Below are positions 43,484 to 52,396 of a stretch of DNA of 64,000 nt, piece by piece. Under the pieces are notes generated by a model. That model had not been told where the DNA came from, did not search any database, and was given only the letters and a program-made list of their open reading frames with translations. Origin of the DNA: Rubellimicrobium roseum (lineage in GTDB: Bacteria; Pseudomonadota; Alphaproteobacteria; Rhodobacterales; Rhodobacteraceae); assembly GCF_006152145.1 (NCBI RefSeq), contig NZ_VDFV01000001.1, positions 186,001 through 250,000 on the forward strand, read 5' to 3'. Numbering within the stretch: the first letter of the stretch is position 1; every line of letters starts with the position of its first letter. Made by a program: the position numbers and the translations under genes.

Positions 43484-44879
43484 CGCTCCGGCCCGGGTCG
43501 AACCGCTCTCGGTCCTGCCCGTCTTCTTCGACCTGCGCGGCAAGCGCGCGCTCGTCGCGGGCGGCACGGACCCGGCGGCTTGGAAGGCCGAGCTTCTCGC
43601 CGCCGCCGGAGCCGAGGTCACCGTCGCCGCCCCCCATCTCGACGAGGAGATGTCCCGCCTCGTCCGTGCTGGCGCCGTCCGCCACCTCGCGCGGGACTGG
43701 AGCCCGGACCTGCTGACGGGCTGCGCCCTCGCCATCGCCGACGAGGAGGACCCCGCCCGCGCCCAGGCCTTCGTGGACGCCGCCCGCGCGAGCGCCGTCC
43801 CCGTCAACGTCATCGACAACCCGGCCTTCTGCCAGTTCCAGTTCGGCTCGGTCGTGAACCGCTCGCCGGTCGTGGTCGGCATCTCCACCACCGGCGCCGC
43901 GCCCATCCTGGGCCAGGCCGTCCGCCGCCGGATCGAGACGCTCCTGCCCCGCTCCCTCGGCCAATGGGGCGCGCTCGCCCAGCGGCTCCGTGACACGGTG
44001 GCCCAGCGCCTCGCCCCCGGCCCCGCCCGCCGCGCCTTCTGGGAGGCCGTCGTGGACCGCGCCTTCGGCCCCGCGCCCGAGGCCACGGCCGAGGCCGACC
44101 TCCTGCGGCTCCTCGACACCCCCGCCCGCCCCGGCGGCCACGTCACCTTCGTGGGCGCGGGCCCCGGCGACCCCGAGCACCTCACGCTCAAGGCCGTCCG
44201 CGCCCTCCAGTCCGCCGACGTGATCCTCTTCGACGACCTCGTCTCGGACGGCGTCCTCGAGCTCGCCCGGCGCGAGGCCAAGCGCATCCTCGTAGGCAAG
44301 CGCGCGGGCCGCCCCTCCTGCCAGCAGACCGAGATCAACGACCTCATGGTCACGCTGGCAAAGGCGGGCCGCCGCGTCGTCCGGCTCAAGTCCGGCGACC
44401 CCATGATCTTCGGCCGCGCGGGCGAGGAGATGGCGGCGTTGCGGGCCCATGGCCTGCCCTACGACGTCGTGCCGGGCATCACCGCCGGCATGGCGCTCGC
44501 CGCCACGCTCGGCACCTCGCTCACCCACCGCGACCATGCCCGCTCGGTGCGCTTCGTCACCGGCCACAGCCGGCACGGCGGCCTGCCCGAGGACCTGGAC
44601 TGGTCCGCCCTCGCCGACCCCACGGCCACGACGGTCGTCTACATGGGCGCGCGCACGGCCGGGGACCTCGCGGCCCGCCTCCTCGCCCGGGGGCTCGGCC
44701 CCGACACGCCCGTGGCGCTGGGCCAGGCCCTGGGCCGCCCCGGCGAGCGGACCGAGCGGACGACGCTGGCCGGGCTGCCGGCGGCGGTCGGGCGCAGCGA
44801 CCTCCGCCAGCCCATCGTCCTCGGGATCGGCCGCGCCTTCGCCGAGCCTCGGGCCGCTGTCCGTCAGGCCGTCGCCTGA
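43455..44879 (+). CDS. cysG: Sirohaem synthase CysG
   Basis: 474 aa, fusing an N-terminal precorrin-2 dehydrogenase/ferrochelatase (FFDLRGKRALVAGG, residues ~20-215) with a C-terminal uroporphyrinogen-III C-methyltransferase (VTFVGAGPGDPEHLTLKA and the signature RLKSGDPMIFGRAGEE). The NAD-binding loop reads GGTDPAAWKAE instead of the enteric GGGEVA-type, a variant I believe is common in alphaproteobacteria. It supplies sirohaem to nitrite reductase. The position at the end of the nas operon, with a 29-nt overlap to nasC, fits co-expression. Confidence 0.93.
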   Translation: MPIAALPPSDAPARVEPLSVLPVFFDLRGKRALVAGGTDPAAWKAELLAAAGAEVTVAAPHLDEEMSRLVRAGAVRHLARDWSPDLLTGCALAIADEEDPARAQAFVDAARASAVPVNVIDNPAFCQFQFGSVVNRSPVVVGISTTGAAPILGQAVRRRIETLLPRSLGQWGALAQRLRDTVAQRLAPGPARRAFWEAVVDRAFGPAPEATAEADLLRLLDTPARPGGHVTFVGAGPGDPEHLTLKAVRALQSADVILFDDLVSDGVLELARREAKRILVGKRAGRPSCQQTEINDLMVTLAKAGRRVVRLKSGDPMIFGRAGEEMAALRAHGLPYDVVPGITAGMALAATLGTSLTHRDHARSVRFVTGHSRHGGLPEDLDWSALADPTATTVVYMGARTAGDLAARLLARGLGPDTPVALGQALGRPGERTERTTLAGLPAAVGRSDLRQPIVLGIGRAFAEPRAAVRQAVA

Positions 44880-45082
44880 CCGGCAAGGTTCCGCCGGACT
44901 GCGGCTTGGGCGCACCCGGACGCCTCCTTGCCCCTTGCCCACCGGTTCGCACAGGCCCCTGATGGAGACGCGCCGCGCGTCCGCCCCTTCTTGGCCCGAC
45001 GATTGCCTTCCTCGGGTCCAACTTGCCTGCGCCTGATCGCGCCGCAGTCAGGTCCCGGTTCTCCAAGCAGGAAAGCAGCTCC

Positions 45083-46453
45083 ATGGCCCCTCAGCCCGCC
45101 ACCACCAAGACCCTCTCCGATTATCTCGTCACCGGCTACTGGGGCGACAAGAACGGGGGCCGCCACCAGTTCGACACCTCGACGATCACCGTCAGCCTCG
45201 TGGGGCTGAACGACACGCAGAAGGCCCTCGCCAAGTCCGCGCTCGCGGCCTGGGAGACGGTGGCCGACGTCCGCTTCTCGATGGTGGGCAGCGGCGCGCA
45301 GATCGTCATCAACGACGTCGAGCCCGGCGCCGACACGGACGTCTTCTACATTCCCTCGAGCGGGCAGATGGTCTCGGGACCGAACGGCGAAGCCCCCGCC
45401 ACCGTGACCATCGGCGAGGACTGGATCCGCACCTACGGCACCAAGGTCGGCGACTACGCCTTCCACACCTACATGCACGAGATCGGCCACGCCCTGGGCC
45501 TGGGGCATCCCTCGACCTACGAGGGCGGCAGCACCTACGCCAACGCGCTGTTCCAGAACGACAGCTGGCAGCAGACGGTCATGTCCTACCTCGACCAGGA
45601 CGAGAACCCCAACGTCGCCGGCGGCAAGGCCAACCTCCTCACGCCGATGATGGCCGACATCATGGCGATCCAGCAGATCTACGGACGCCCGACCGAGGGC
45701 CCCACCGCCGGCAACACCCGCTGGGGCAAGGATTCGGACCTCGGGACCTATCTCGACGGGGTCTTCGGCGCGGGGGCGGGCGACCTGTCGCGCAACGCCA
45801 TGACCATCTTCGACATCGGCGGCGCCGACACCATCCACTTCGGCGACGACACCCGCGCCCAGACGGTGAACCTCGGCGGCGGCCGGTTCTCGAGCGTCTA
45901 CGGCCTCCGGGACAATCTCGGCATCGCCCACGGCACCACCATCGAGCACTATGTCGCGGGCTCGGGCGCGGACAAGGTCACGGGCAATGGCGCGAACAAC
46001 GTCCTTACGCTCGGGGCGGGCGACGACCGGGCCTGGGGACAGGTGGGGCGCGACCGGATGCTGGGCCAGGCCGGCACCGATACGCTGAACGGCGACCGTG
46101 GGGCCGACACGCTCCGCGGGGGCACGGGCAACGACGTCCTGAACGGCGGCTCGGGCAACGACCTCTTGGACGGCGGCTCGGGCAACGACCGCCTGAGCGG
46201 CGGCGACGGCGACGACACCTTCCTCTTCACCGGCGGGCGCGACGTGGTGCTGGGCTTCCAGAACGACGATGACACCATCCGGCTCAACGACGCGCTCTGG
46301 GGCGGCGGCCGCACGGTCGGTCAGGTCCTGACGGAGTTCGGCACCAAGCTGAACAACGGCGACGTCGCGCTCAACTTCGGCGACGGCGACGTGCTGGTCC
46401 TGCGCGACCGGACGAACATCACCATCCTGTTGAACGACCTCGCGATCGTCTGA
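45083..46453 (+). CDS. M10-type (serralysin-like) RTX metalloprotease
   Basis: 456 aa. The zinc site HEIGHALGLGH has His132, Glu133, His136 and His142, and the Met-turn is VMSYLDQ (Met167). Residues ~340-400 carry calcium-binding nonapeptides (GGTGNDVLNG, GSGNDLLDG, GSGNDRLSG, GDGDDTF), followed by a C-terminal domain ending in hydrophobic ITILLNDLAIV, the usual type 1 secretion signal pattern. No N-terminal signal is present, consistent with type 1 secretion, but no secretion genes are adjacent. A secreted protease next to the capsule export locus is plausible surface biology. Confidence 0.9.
   Translation: MAPQPATTKTLSDYLVTGYWGDKNGGRHQFDTSTITVSLVGLNDTQKALAKSALAAWETVADVRFSMVGSGAQIVINDVEPGADTDVFYIPSSGQMVSGPNGEAPATVTIGEDWIRTYGTKVGDYAFHTYMHEIGHALGLGHPSTYEGGSTYANALFQNDSWQQTVMSYLDQDENPNVAGGKANLLTPMMADIMAIQQIYGRPTEGPTAGNTRWGKDSDLGTYLDGVFGAGAGDLSRNAMTIFDIGGADTIHFGDDTRAQTVNLGGGRFSSVYGLRDNLGIAHGTTIEHYVAGSGADKVTGNGANNVLTLGAGDDRAWGQVGRDRMLGQAGTDTLNGDRGADTLRGGTGNDVLNGGSGNDLLDGGSGNDRLSGGDGDDTFLFTGGRDVVLGFQNDDDTIRLNDALWGGGRTVGQVLTEFGTKLNNGDVALNFGDGDVLVLRDRTNITILLNDLAIV
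46121..46201 (+). repeat. Three tandem 27-bp repeats encoding RTX nonapeptides
   Basis: Units at 46121-46147, 46148-46174 and 46175-46201 are highly similar (each begins GGC-ACG/TCG-GGCAACGAC). A diverged fourth unit follows. They encode the calcium-binding GGxGNDxL repeats and are part of the protease gene. Confidence 0.85.
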
Positions 46454-46475
46454 TCGCCCTCCCGGCGCGGCCTCC

Positions 46476-47291
46476 TCAGTTCTCGAGGAGGTCGCGATGG
46501 GTGCGCCAGACCAGAAGCAGCCCCACCACCCCGCAGACCAGTGCGATGCCGAACACGAAGGCCGGCGACACATAGGCCGGGGTGTAGCCGTGATAGAACC
46601 CCTTGCGCACCTCGGCGATGATGTGGACCAGCGGGTTCCAGACCAGCCAGCGCTGCCACTCCTGAGGCAGGGCGTCGAGCAGGATCAGCGCCCCCGACAC
46701 GAAGATCATCGGCCGCATGAACAGCCCCCAGACGCTGCCCCAAACGGGGAAGACGTGGTTGAGGAAGCAGTTCAGCACCCCCGTCCCCGCCGCGAGAGCC
46801 GCCGCCATGGCGAAGCCCAGCACGACATGGTGCAGGATCAGGTGCGTCCCCGTGTCCATCAGCATCAGGATGCCCGCCAGCACGATGTAGGCCACCAGCA
46901 GCTCCGTGATGAGCCCCACAAGGAAACGCGCGGCCAGCGCATCCGTCACCGTCACGCGCGGATAGGCCAGAAGCTGGCGCGAATAGCTCAGCGCCAGCAT
47001 CACGCGGGAGTTGAGGTGCAGGTAGGCGAACAACGGCAGCAGGCCCGTGGCGTAGAAGATCGGGAAGTTGGTGCCGAGCCCCGGATGCCGCGCCCCGGCC
47101 GCGGTGAAGATCCAGCTCATCAGCGCGATGCCTGCGACCGGCTCAAGGATGCTCCAGATGTAGCCGCCGGGCTTGCGGCCATAGGTCGTCGTCATCTCCC
47201 GCAGCATGAGCGCCGTGATCACCCGAGGGGTGGCGAAGCGCATCTGCCGGTGGATGGAGCGGAGCTTGGGGGCGTCGGCGGGGATCGACAT
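46476..47291 (-). CDS. kpsM: Capsule polysaccharide ABC exporter permease (KpsM-like)
   Basis: 271 aa with six membrane spans and the ABC-2 polysaccharide-exporter layout: RVITALMLREMTTTYGRKPGGYIWSILEP near the start and a WNPLVHIIAEVRKGFYHGY ending. This matches KpsM/CtrC/BexB permeases that export group 2-type capsular polysaccharide. Its ATPase and outer-membrane partners (50056-50712 and 48916-50040) are on the opposite strand. A stop near 46476 lies 22 nt from the end of the RTX protease. Confidence 0.88.
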   Translation of the reverse strand: MSIPADAPKLRSIHRQMRFATPRVITALMLREMTTTYGRKPGGYIWSILEPVAGIALMSWIFTAAGARHPGLGTNFPIFYATGLLPLFAYLHLNSRVMLALSYSRQLLAYPRVTVTDALAARFLVGLITELLVAYIVLAGILMLMDTGTHLILHHVVLGFAMAAALAAGTGVLNCFLNHVFPVWGSVWGLFMRPMIFVSGALILLDALPQEWQRWLVWNPLVHIIAEVRKGFYHGYTPAYVSPAFVFGIALVCGVVGLLLVWRTHRDLLEN

Positions 47292-47473
47292 CGGCAGGCC
47301 TGGATCAGCGCGGAGCGGGCCCTCCGCCAGAGGTCCGCATAATCCCCGCGTGGCGCGCCGGATGCAAGGCCGGGGTGTTGCGCGAATCGGGGGAGGACCG
47401 TTCGGTGGTCGAAGGAATGGTTAACCTTTCGGGCCGATCCTGAAGGCGTCAACCCGACCCAAGGATCGTCCCC

Positions 47474-48787
47474 ATGCCCTCGACCTCGCCCCGCCTGTCC
47501 CTGCCCTATCTCCAGCCCGCCCAAGCCCAGAAGCATGTCACCCACAACGAGGCGCTCCAGCTTCTCGACGCGGCCGTGCAGCTTTCGGTCCTGTCCTTCG
47601 GCGCGACCCAGCCCCCGGCGGCACCGCAGGCGGGCGACGTCCACGCGCTGGCGGCCGGGGCGCAAGGCGACTGGGCCGGTCAGGACGGCCGGCTCGCGCT
47701 CTGGGACGGCACCGGCTGGCAGTTCCTCCTCCCGCGCGAGGGCTGGCGCGCTTGGGACGCGGCGGCGGGCGCCCTGCGCGTCTGGACCGATGGCGGCTGG
47801 CGGGCGCTCGGGACCGGCGCGGGCCTGCTTCAGGATCTCGACGGGCTGGGCGTGGGCACGGCGTCCGACGCCACCAACCGCCTCGCGGTGTCGGCGCCGG
47901 CCACTCTGCTAAGCCATGCCGGCGCGGGCCACCAGCTCAAGGTGAACAAGGCGGAGGCCACCGACACCGCGAGCCTCCTGTTCCAGTCCGGCTGGACCGG
48001 CCATGCCGAGATGGGGCTCATGGGCGGGCTCGACTTCAGCCTCAAGGTGGGGGACGGCGCGGCCTGGCGCACGGCGCTGGCAGCCGACCGGACGACGGGC
48101 GTCGTGACGCTGCCGCAGGGGGCGGTGGTGAACGGGCCGCTGACGGGGGCGGCCGTCCAGTCCGGTCCCACGGACGCCACGCCCGGCCGGCTCCTCCTCG
48201 CCGGCGCCTTCGGGCTGGGCGGCCCCTTGCCCCCGGTCGGGAACGCCGGGGCCACCGACGGCAGCCTCGCCGCGGGCCTCCACGCCTACGACGCCGCGTC
48301 GGGCAGCGCGGGCGCGCCCGCCGGCGTCCAGCGCGCCACGCTTCTCCATTCGCGCCGCGCCGACGGGAGCGAGACGCAGCTCCTGATCGTCGAGCAGGGC
48401 AGCGCCCCCGGCCTCTACCCCGGCCTTGTCCTGGGCCGGGCGCGGCCCTCGGGCGGGGCCTGGAGCGGCTGGGCCGCCGGCTCCCTGCAGGAGAGCGGCT
48501 CCAACGCCAACGGCCGCTGGCTGCGCCACCAGGACGGCACGCAGACCTGCTGGCACAGCCTAAACACCGGGACCGCGGCCGACACGCTCTGGACCTATCC
48601 CCAGCCCTTCGCCTCGACGGCGGGCCTCGTGGTGACGACGGGCGTCACCGGCACGACCGGCACCACGGCGCTCTGCGCGCGCGCCATCGGCAAGACGGCC
48701 AGCGCGGTGGGGCTTGCGGTCGTGAGCACGTCGAACTCCCGCGTGGCGTCCGGCCTCGACGTCCTGGCCATCGGCCGATGGTACTGA
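47474..48787 (+). CDS. DUF2793 protein with tail-fibre-like C-terminus
   Basis: 437 aa. The N-terminal ~110 residues contain the DUF2793 hallmark LPYLQPAQAQKHVTHNEALQ. The middle is Gly/Ala-rich beta structure. The C-terminal third has NGRWLRHQDGTQTCWHSL and a WTYPQPFAS...VTTGVTGTTG segment that resemble phage tail-fibre tips. DUF2793 proteins are frequent in Rhodobacterales, and I recall them among the head-spike proteins of the gene transfer agent, which bind the capsule. There is no signal peptide. It lies between the divergent permease and the outer-membrane export gene, so a role at the capsule is suggested but unproven. Confidence 0.8.
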   Translation: MPSTSPRLSLPYLQPAQAQKHVTHNEALQLLDAAVQLSVLSFGATQPPAAPQAGDVHALAAGAQGDWAGQDGRLALWDGTGWQFLLPREGWRAWDAAAGALRVWTDGGWRALGTGAGLLQDLDGLGVGTASDATNRLAVSAPATLLSHAGAGHQLKVNKAEATDTASLLFQSGWTGHAEMGLMGGLDFSLKVGDGAAWRTALAADRTTGVVTLPQGAVVNGPLTGAAVQSGPTDATPGRLLLAGAFGLGGPLPPVGNAGATDGSLAAGLHAYDAASGSAGAPAGVQRATLLHSRRADGSETQLLIVEQGSAPGLYPGLVLGRARPSGGAWSGWAAGSLQESGSNANGRWLRHQDGTQTCWHSLNTGTAADTLWTYPQPFASTAGLVVTTGVTGTTGTTALCARAIGKTASAVGLAVVSTSNSRVASGLDVLAIGRWY

Positions 48788-48915
48788 AAAGCCCGCACAT
48801 GCGCGCGATTTCGCCCGGCGCGCCGCAAGGGACGGGTTTTCCGGCCGGGTTCCAGCCGGTATGGGAGAGCGAGGGCCCCTCTGCGACGGGCCGGATCAGG
48901 AACCCGAGGACGCGA

Positions 48916-50040
48916 ATGCCGATCATGATGCTCCGCCTGGGATTGGGTGCGGCCCTGGGCCTGGCGCTGGCGGGCTGCAACCTGCCGCGGGGCGCGGGCC
49001 TCGAATCCGAGGTCCTGGGGATGCGCAGCTCCTCGGCCGACCCGGCCGTGCGCGACTTCGCCGTGGAGCCCGTCACGCGCGCGGCGCTGCCCGTCTACGC
49101 CGCCTGGCCCCGCCCCGGCGAAGAGCCCATGGGCTGGCTGGAGCGGCAGGACGGCCCCGCGAACCGCGTGATCGCGCCGGGCGACGTGCTGGCGATCCGG
49201 CTCTGGACCAACGAGGCGAACTCGCTTCTCGCGGCGCCGGGACAGCGGGCCATCGCCATGGATGGCGTCACGGTGTCCTCCACGGGGTCGGTCTTCATGC
49301 CCTATGTGGGCAACGTCAAGGTCTCGGGCATGAGCCCAGACCGCGCCCGCGAGGTCATCGAAGCGCAGTTCGTGGAGGTCAGCCCATCGGCGCAGGTCCA
49401 GCTCGAGGTGGCCGAAAGCACCGGCACCCTCGTCAGCCTCGTGGGCGGGGTGCAGAGTCCGGGCACCTATCCCATGCGCAACCAGAGCTACACCGTCCTG
49501 TCGCTGATCGCCGAAGGGGGCGGCGTGATCGAGGAGATGAACAATCCGCAGATTCGGCTGATCCGGGGGGACGCGATCTACGGGACCTCCATCGACCGCC
49601 TGTTCTCCGATCCCCGTCTCGACACCACGCTGCGCCCCGGCGACAAGGTGATCGTCGAGCCCGACGAGCGCTTCTTCCTGTCGCTCGGCGCCGCGGGACG
49701 CGAGGCTCGCCATCCCTTCCCCACCGACCAGATGAACGCGCTCGAGGCCCTCTCGATCATCGGTGGCCTGAATGACGCCCGAGGCAATCCCAAGGGCATC
49801 CTGATCCTGCGCAACTATCCCCTGCCGATGGTGGGCGCCGAGGGCGGCGGCCCCACGCATGAGCGAGTGGTCTTCACTCTGGACCTGACCACGGCCGACG
49901 GGCTCTTCAGCGCGGGTCAGTTCCCCATCCTTTCAGGCGACCTGGTCTACGCCACCGAAAGCCCGCTCACCGCGGCCGATTCGATCCTCGCGGCGCTGGG
50001 CACGAGCCTGGGCATCGCCAGCCGCGCGCGTGGCCTCTAG
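48916..50040 (+). CDS. Polysaccharide export outer-membrane lipoprotein (Wza/KpsD-like)
   Basis: 374 aa from MPIMMLRLGLGAALGLALAGC, with GAGG 9 nt upstream of the ATG. The lipobox LALAGC marks a lipoprotein with the cysteine at residue 21. A polysaccharide-export (Poly_export) domain follows (RVIAPGDVLAIRLWTNE), then SLBB-like segments (VSLVGGVQSPGTYPM and LRPGDKVIVEP). It would form the outer-membrane channel for capsule polysaccharide exported by the ABC permease and ATPase encoded around it. A 15-nt gap separates it from the ATPase gene. Confidence 0.88.
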   Translation: MPIMMLRLGLGAALGLALAGCNLPRGAGLESEVLGMRSSSADPAVRDFAVEPVTRAALPVYAAWPRPGEEPMGWLERQDGPANRVIAPGDVLAIRLWTNEANSLLAAPGQRAIAMDGVTVSSTGSVFMPYVGNVKVSGMSPDRAREVIEAQFVEVSPSAQVQLEVAESTGTLVSLVGGVQSPGTYPMRNQSYTVLSLIAEGGGVIEEMNNPQIRLIRGDAIYGTSIDRLFSDPRLDTTLRPGDKVIVEPDERFFLSLGAAGREARHPFPTDQMNALEALSIIGGLNDARGNPKGILILRNYPLPMVGAEGGGPTHERVVFTLDLTTADGLFSAGQFPILSGDLVYATESPLTAADSILAALGTSLGIASRARGL

Positions 50041-50055
50041 GGAACCGGGCGTGGC

Positions 50056-50712
50056 ATGATCGTCCTGCGCAACCTGTCCAAGACCTTCGTGGTCGACGGC
50101 CAGCGCAAGCACGTGCTGCGCGGCATCAACGCCGTGTTCCCGTCCAACACCGTGGTAGCCCTGCTGGGCCGCAACGGCGCCGGCAAGAGCACGCTCCTCC
50201 AGATGATCTCGGGCGCCATGGACGTCACCGCGGGCGAGATCCTCACCGACGGGCAGATCTCCTTCCCCGTAGGCTATGCGGGCTCGTTCCACCCCGAGCT
50301 GACGGGCGCGCAGAACACCCGCTTCACGGCCCGCATCTACGGCGTCGACACCGACGCCCTCATGTCCTACGTCGATGACTTCGCCGAGCTCGGCCCCAGC
50401 TTCCACCTGCCGGTGCGGACCTACTCCTCGGGCATGAAGTCGCGGCTGGCCTTCGGGGTTTCGATGGGCATCAACTTCGACACCTATCTGATCGACGAGG
50501 TGACCGCCGTCGGCGACGCCGCCTTCAAGAAGAAGTCGCAGCAGGTGTTCCAGGACCGGATGCGAACGTCGGGGGCGCTCTTCGTGAGCCATTCGCTCCG
50601 GCAGATCCAGGATCTCTGCCAAGCGGGCGCCGTGCTGGAGGGTGGGCAGCTCCACTACTACGAGGACGTCAGGGAGGCCATCGCGCACCACCTGCGCAAC
50701 CTCGACGTCTGA
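50056..50712 (+). CDS. kpsT: Capsule polysaccharide ABC exporter ATPase (KpsT-like)
   Basis: 218 aa, the compact size of KpsT/CtrD ATPases. Walker A is GRNGAGKST, the signature region is TYSSGMKSRLAFG (the SSGM variant typical of capsule exporters) and Walker B is TYLIDEVTAVGD. It energises export through the KpsM-like permease at 46476-47291. No glycosyltransferase, KpsC/KpsS or KpsE gene occurs in the window, so synthesis genes must be elsewhere. Confidence 0.9.
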   Translation: MIVLRNLSKTFVVDGQRKHVLRGINAVFPSNTVVALLGRNGAGKSTLLQMISGAMDVTAGEILTDGQISFPVGYAGSFHPELTGAQNTRFTARIYGVDTDALMSYVDDFAELGPSFHLPVRTYSSGMKSRLAFGVSMGINFDTYLIDEVTAVGDAAFKKKSQQVFQDRMRTSGALFVSHSLRQIQDLCQAGAVLEGGQLHYYEDVREAIAHHLRNLDV

Positions 50713-50740
50713 TGGCCCCCACCCGGACGGAGGGGGGCCA
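50713..50740. terminator. Bidirectional hairpin between convergent genes
   Basis: Perfect 8-bp stem TGGCCCCC / GGGGGCCA with a 12-nt loop, directly after the kpsT stop and 10 nt before the DUF4142 stop. No T-runs flank it. It is probably shared by both convergent transcripts. Confidence 0.55.
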
Positions 50741-50750
50741 CCGGGCGCGA

Positions 50751-51278
50751 TCAGCCCTGCATCTGCTGCTCGAAGCTCCGCAGCATCACGAGATGGCTGT
50801 CGATGGAGGGCACGCCCACCATCGAGGCGCCGCGCGCCATCGGATCCTGGCCGCTCTGGGCGTAGTTCTCGTGGACGCCCCGAGCCTCCTCGTGGGCGGT
50901 GATCTGGGCCTGAAGGTAGGCCATGTCGAACTCTTGGCCCTCAGCCGCCTCAAGCTGGGCCATGATCTCGGCGTGGTCCTCGCGCAGTGGGATCTGGGCA
51001 CCCTCGGCGCCGAAAGCCGCCGCGATGGCCTGCTGCTCGGCAACCTCGAGAGCGGCAAAGGCACGGACGTTGTCGCTCTCGCCCTTCTGCTCGGCCAACT
51101 GGCTCGACTGCATCAGGAACATGCCACCTTCGAGGGCCGGCATCTTGGCCTCGTCCATGGCACCGGCGGCCATGCCACCTTCAACCGGCTGGTTGGTCTC
51201 CTGGGCCGTAAGGGCCCGGGCCGCTGGCAGGAAGCTTGCGACGGCGGCGCCGCCGGCGAGGAGTTGTCTGCGATCCAT
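50751..51278 (-). CDS. DUF4142 domain-containing protein, Tat-exported
   Basis: 175 aa. The N-terminus MDRRQLLAGGAAVASFLPAA is a twin-arginine signal. The mature part is mostly helical with the ferritin-like DUF4142 pattern: SSQLAEQKGESDNVRAFAALEVAEQQ and a closing QAQITAHEEARGVHENYAQSG. Its function is unknown; relatives are periplasmic and often stress-linked. It is monocistronic, convergent with kpsT and downstream of the patatin gene by about 80 nt. Confidence 0.85.
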   Translation of the reverse strand: MDRRQLLAGGAAVASFLPAARALTAQETNQPVEGGMAAGAMDEAKMPALEGGMFLMQSSQLAEQKGESDNVRAFAALEVAEQQAIAAAFGAEGAQIPLREDHAEIMAQLEAAEGQEFDMAYLQAQITAHEEARGVHENYAQSGQDPMARGASMVGVPSIDSHLVMLRSFEQQMQG

Positions 51279-51358
51279 GGTGATCTCCCAGGTGTCGGAT
51301 GCCCGGAGAACAGGCGGAGCGGGTTATTGTTCCGTCACGGCTCTCGCCATGCGCGAGG

Positions 51359-52396
51359 TCACGCCGCGGCACTCGTGAGCACGGCGAGCGGCTCGTCCCG
51401 CGGCGCCGAGGGCAGGCGCGCAAGGATCCCCTGCATGTCGGCACGTCCCTGCGCTGCGCGTTCGCGGATGGCGGTGCTCGAGAAGTCCAGCGCCTTGAGT
51501 GCGCGCTGGTGCCCCGGGGGACGGTGAACAAGATGACCCAGGATCGCGGGCGGCGTGGCGGGGTCGATCTGCCGCCGGAGAGCCCGCTCGGTCCGCAGCG
51601 CGCCGATCCGCTTGCGGGATTGGAGCGCGAAGCCTAAATCCTGGGCTCGCAGGGTCGTGTCGTTGAGGCTGCGCGGCCGTCCCCCTTCGGGTGCGTAAAG
51701 GTCCGAGGCGATCACCAGTGTCGGATGCTCCAGCAGGCCCGCCAGCGCATGGTCGAGCGGCAGGTTGTTGCCCAGACCTCCGTCCCAGAACAGCCGCCCC
51801 TCGATTTCGACAGGGGGCATGAGCGGCGGCAGCGCGGTTGCTGCGAGCACATGGCGCGGCTCGATGCGGTCCCTGCGGTTGTCCCACCAGGTTTCCTCGC
51901 CCCGTTCAAGGTCGATCGCAAAGAGTGAAAAGCGGATCGGCGAGGCGTTGAGCCGGTCCCAGTCGACCAGTCGGTCGAGCAGCGCCGCCATCGGACGGTG
52001 GTCCTGGAGGGAAACATCCGAAGGCACTCCCGGCAGGAGAGACAGCCAACCGGGAAAGCGCGGCCGCGAGATGCCCGAGCGCCCTCCGAACAGGGTCTGG
52101 AGCCCCAGCCCGTTGCTCCAGCGCGCACGCAGGGGCCCCGGCAGGAGGTCTGCCAGCGGTGCGTCGGGCAGGCCTACATGGGACCAGAACTCCCGAAGAC
52201 GGTCCATCCGTGTGCTTGAGGTATTGCCGAGAAGGATAGCCCCCGTGACCGCTCCGATGGAGCACCCGATGACTCGGCCCGGCTCCCGCAAGGAGAGCAG
52301 CGCCTCGCACACGCCCAGGTGGTAGGCTCCAAGCGCATTGCCTCCGCCCAGCACGAGAACGAGGTCGAAGTCATCCAGAAGCTTCGGCCCTGTCAT
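51359..52396 (-). CDS. Patatin-like phospholipase family protein
   Basis: 345 aa from MTGPKLLDDFDLVLVLGGGN, with GGGAG before the ATG. The oxyanion loop is GGGNALGAY, the nucleophile is Ser46 in GCSIG, and the dyad aspartate is Asp205 in FWDGGLGNN. All patatin catalytic features are present. No signal peptide or C-terminal beta-barrel is visible, so it is a cytoplasmic or peripheral lipid acyl hydrolase. An in-frame upstream extension to 52552 looks untranslated. Confidence 0.88.
   Translation of the reverse strand: MTGPKLLDDFDLVLVLGGGNALGAYHLGVCEALLSLREPGRVIGCSIGAVTGAILLGNTSSTRMDRLREFWSHVGLPDAPLADLLPGPLRARWSNGLGLQTLFGGRSGISRPRFPGWLSLLPGVPSDVSLQDHRPMAALLDRLVDWDRLNASPIRFSLFAIDLERGEETWWDNRRDRIEPRHVLAATALPPLMPPVEIEGRLFWDGGLGNNLPLDHALAGLLEHPTLVIASDLYAPEGGRPRSLNDTTLRAQDLGFALQSRKRIGALRTERALRRQIDPATPPAILGHLVHRPPGHQRALKALDFSSTAIRERAAQGRADMQGILARLPSAPRDEPLAVLTSAAA

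Noticed and set aside
40457-44404. 1315-codon open frame antisense to nasC and cysG
   Set aside because: It covers two well-supported genes, has no recognisable domain and its composition is typical of a shadow frame.
46121-46230. CRISPR-like direct repeats
   Set aside because: The repeats are contiguous 27-bp coding units for calcium-binding nonapeptides, without spacers.
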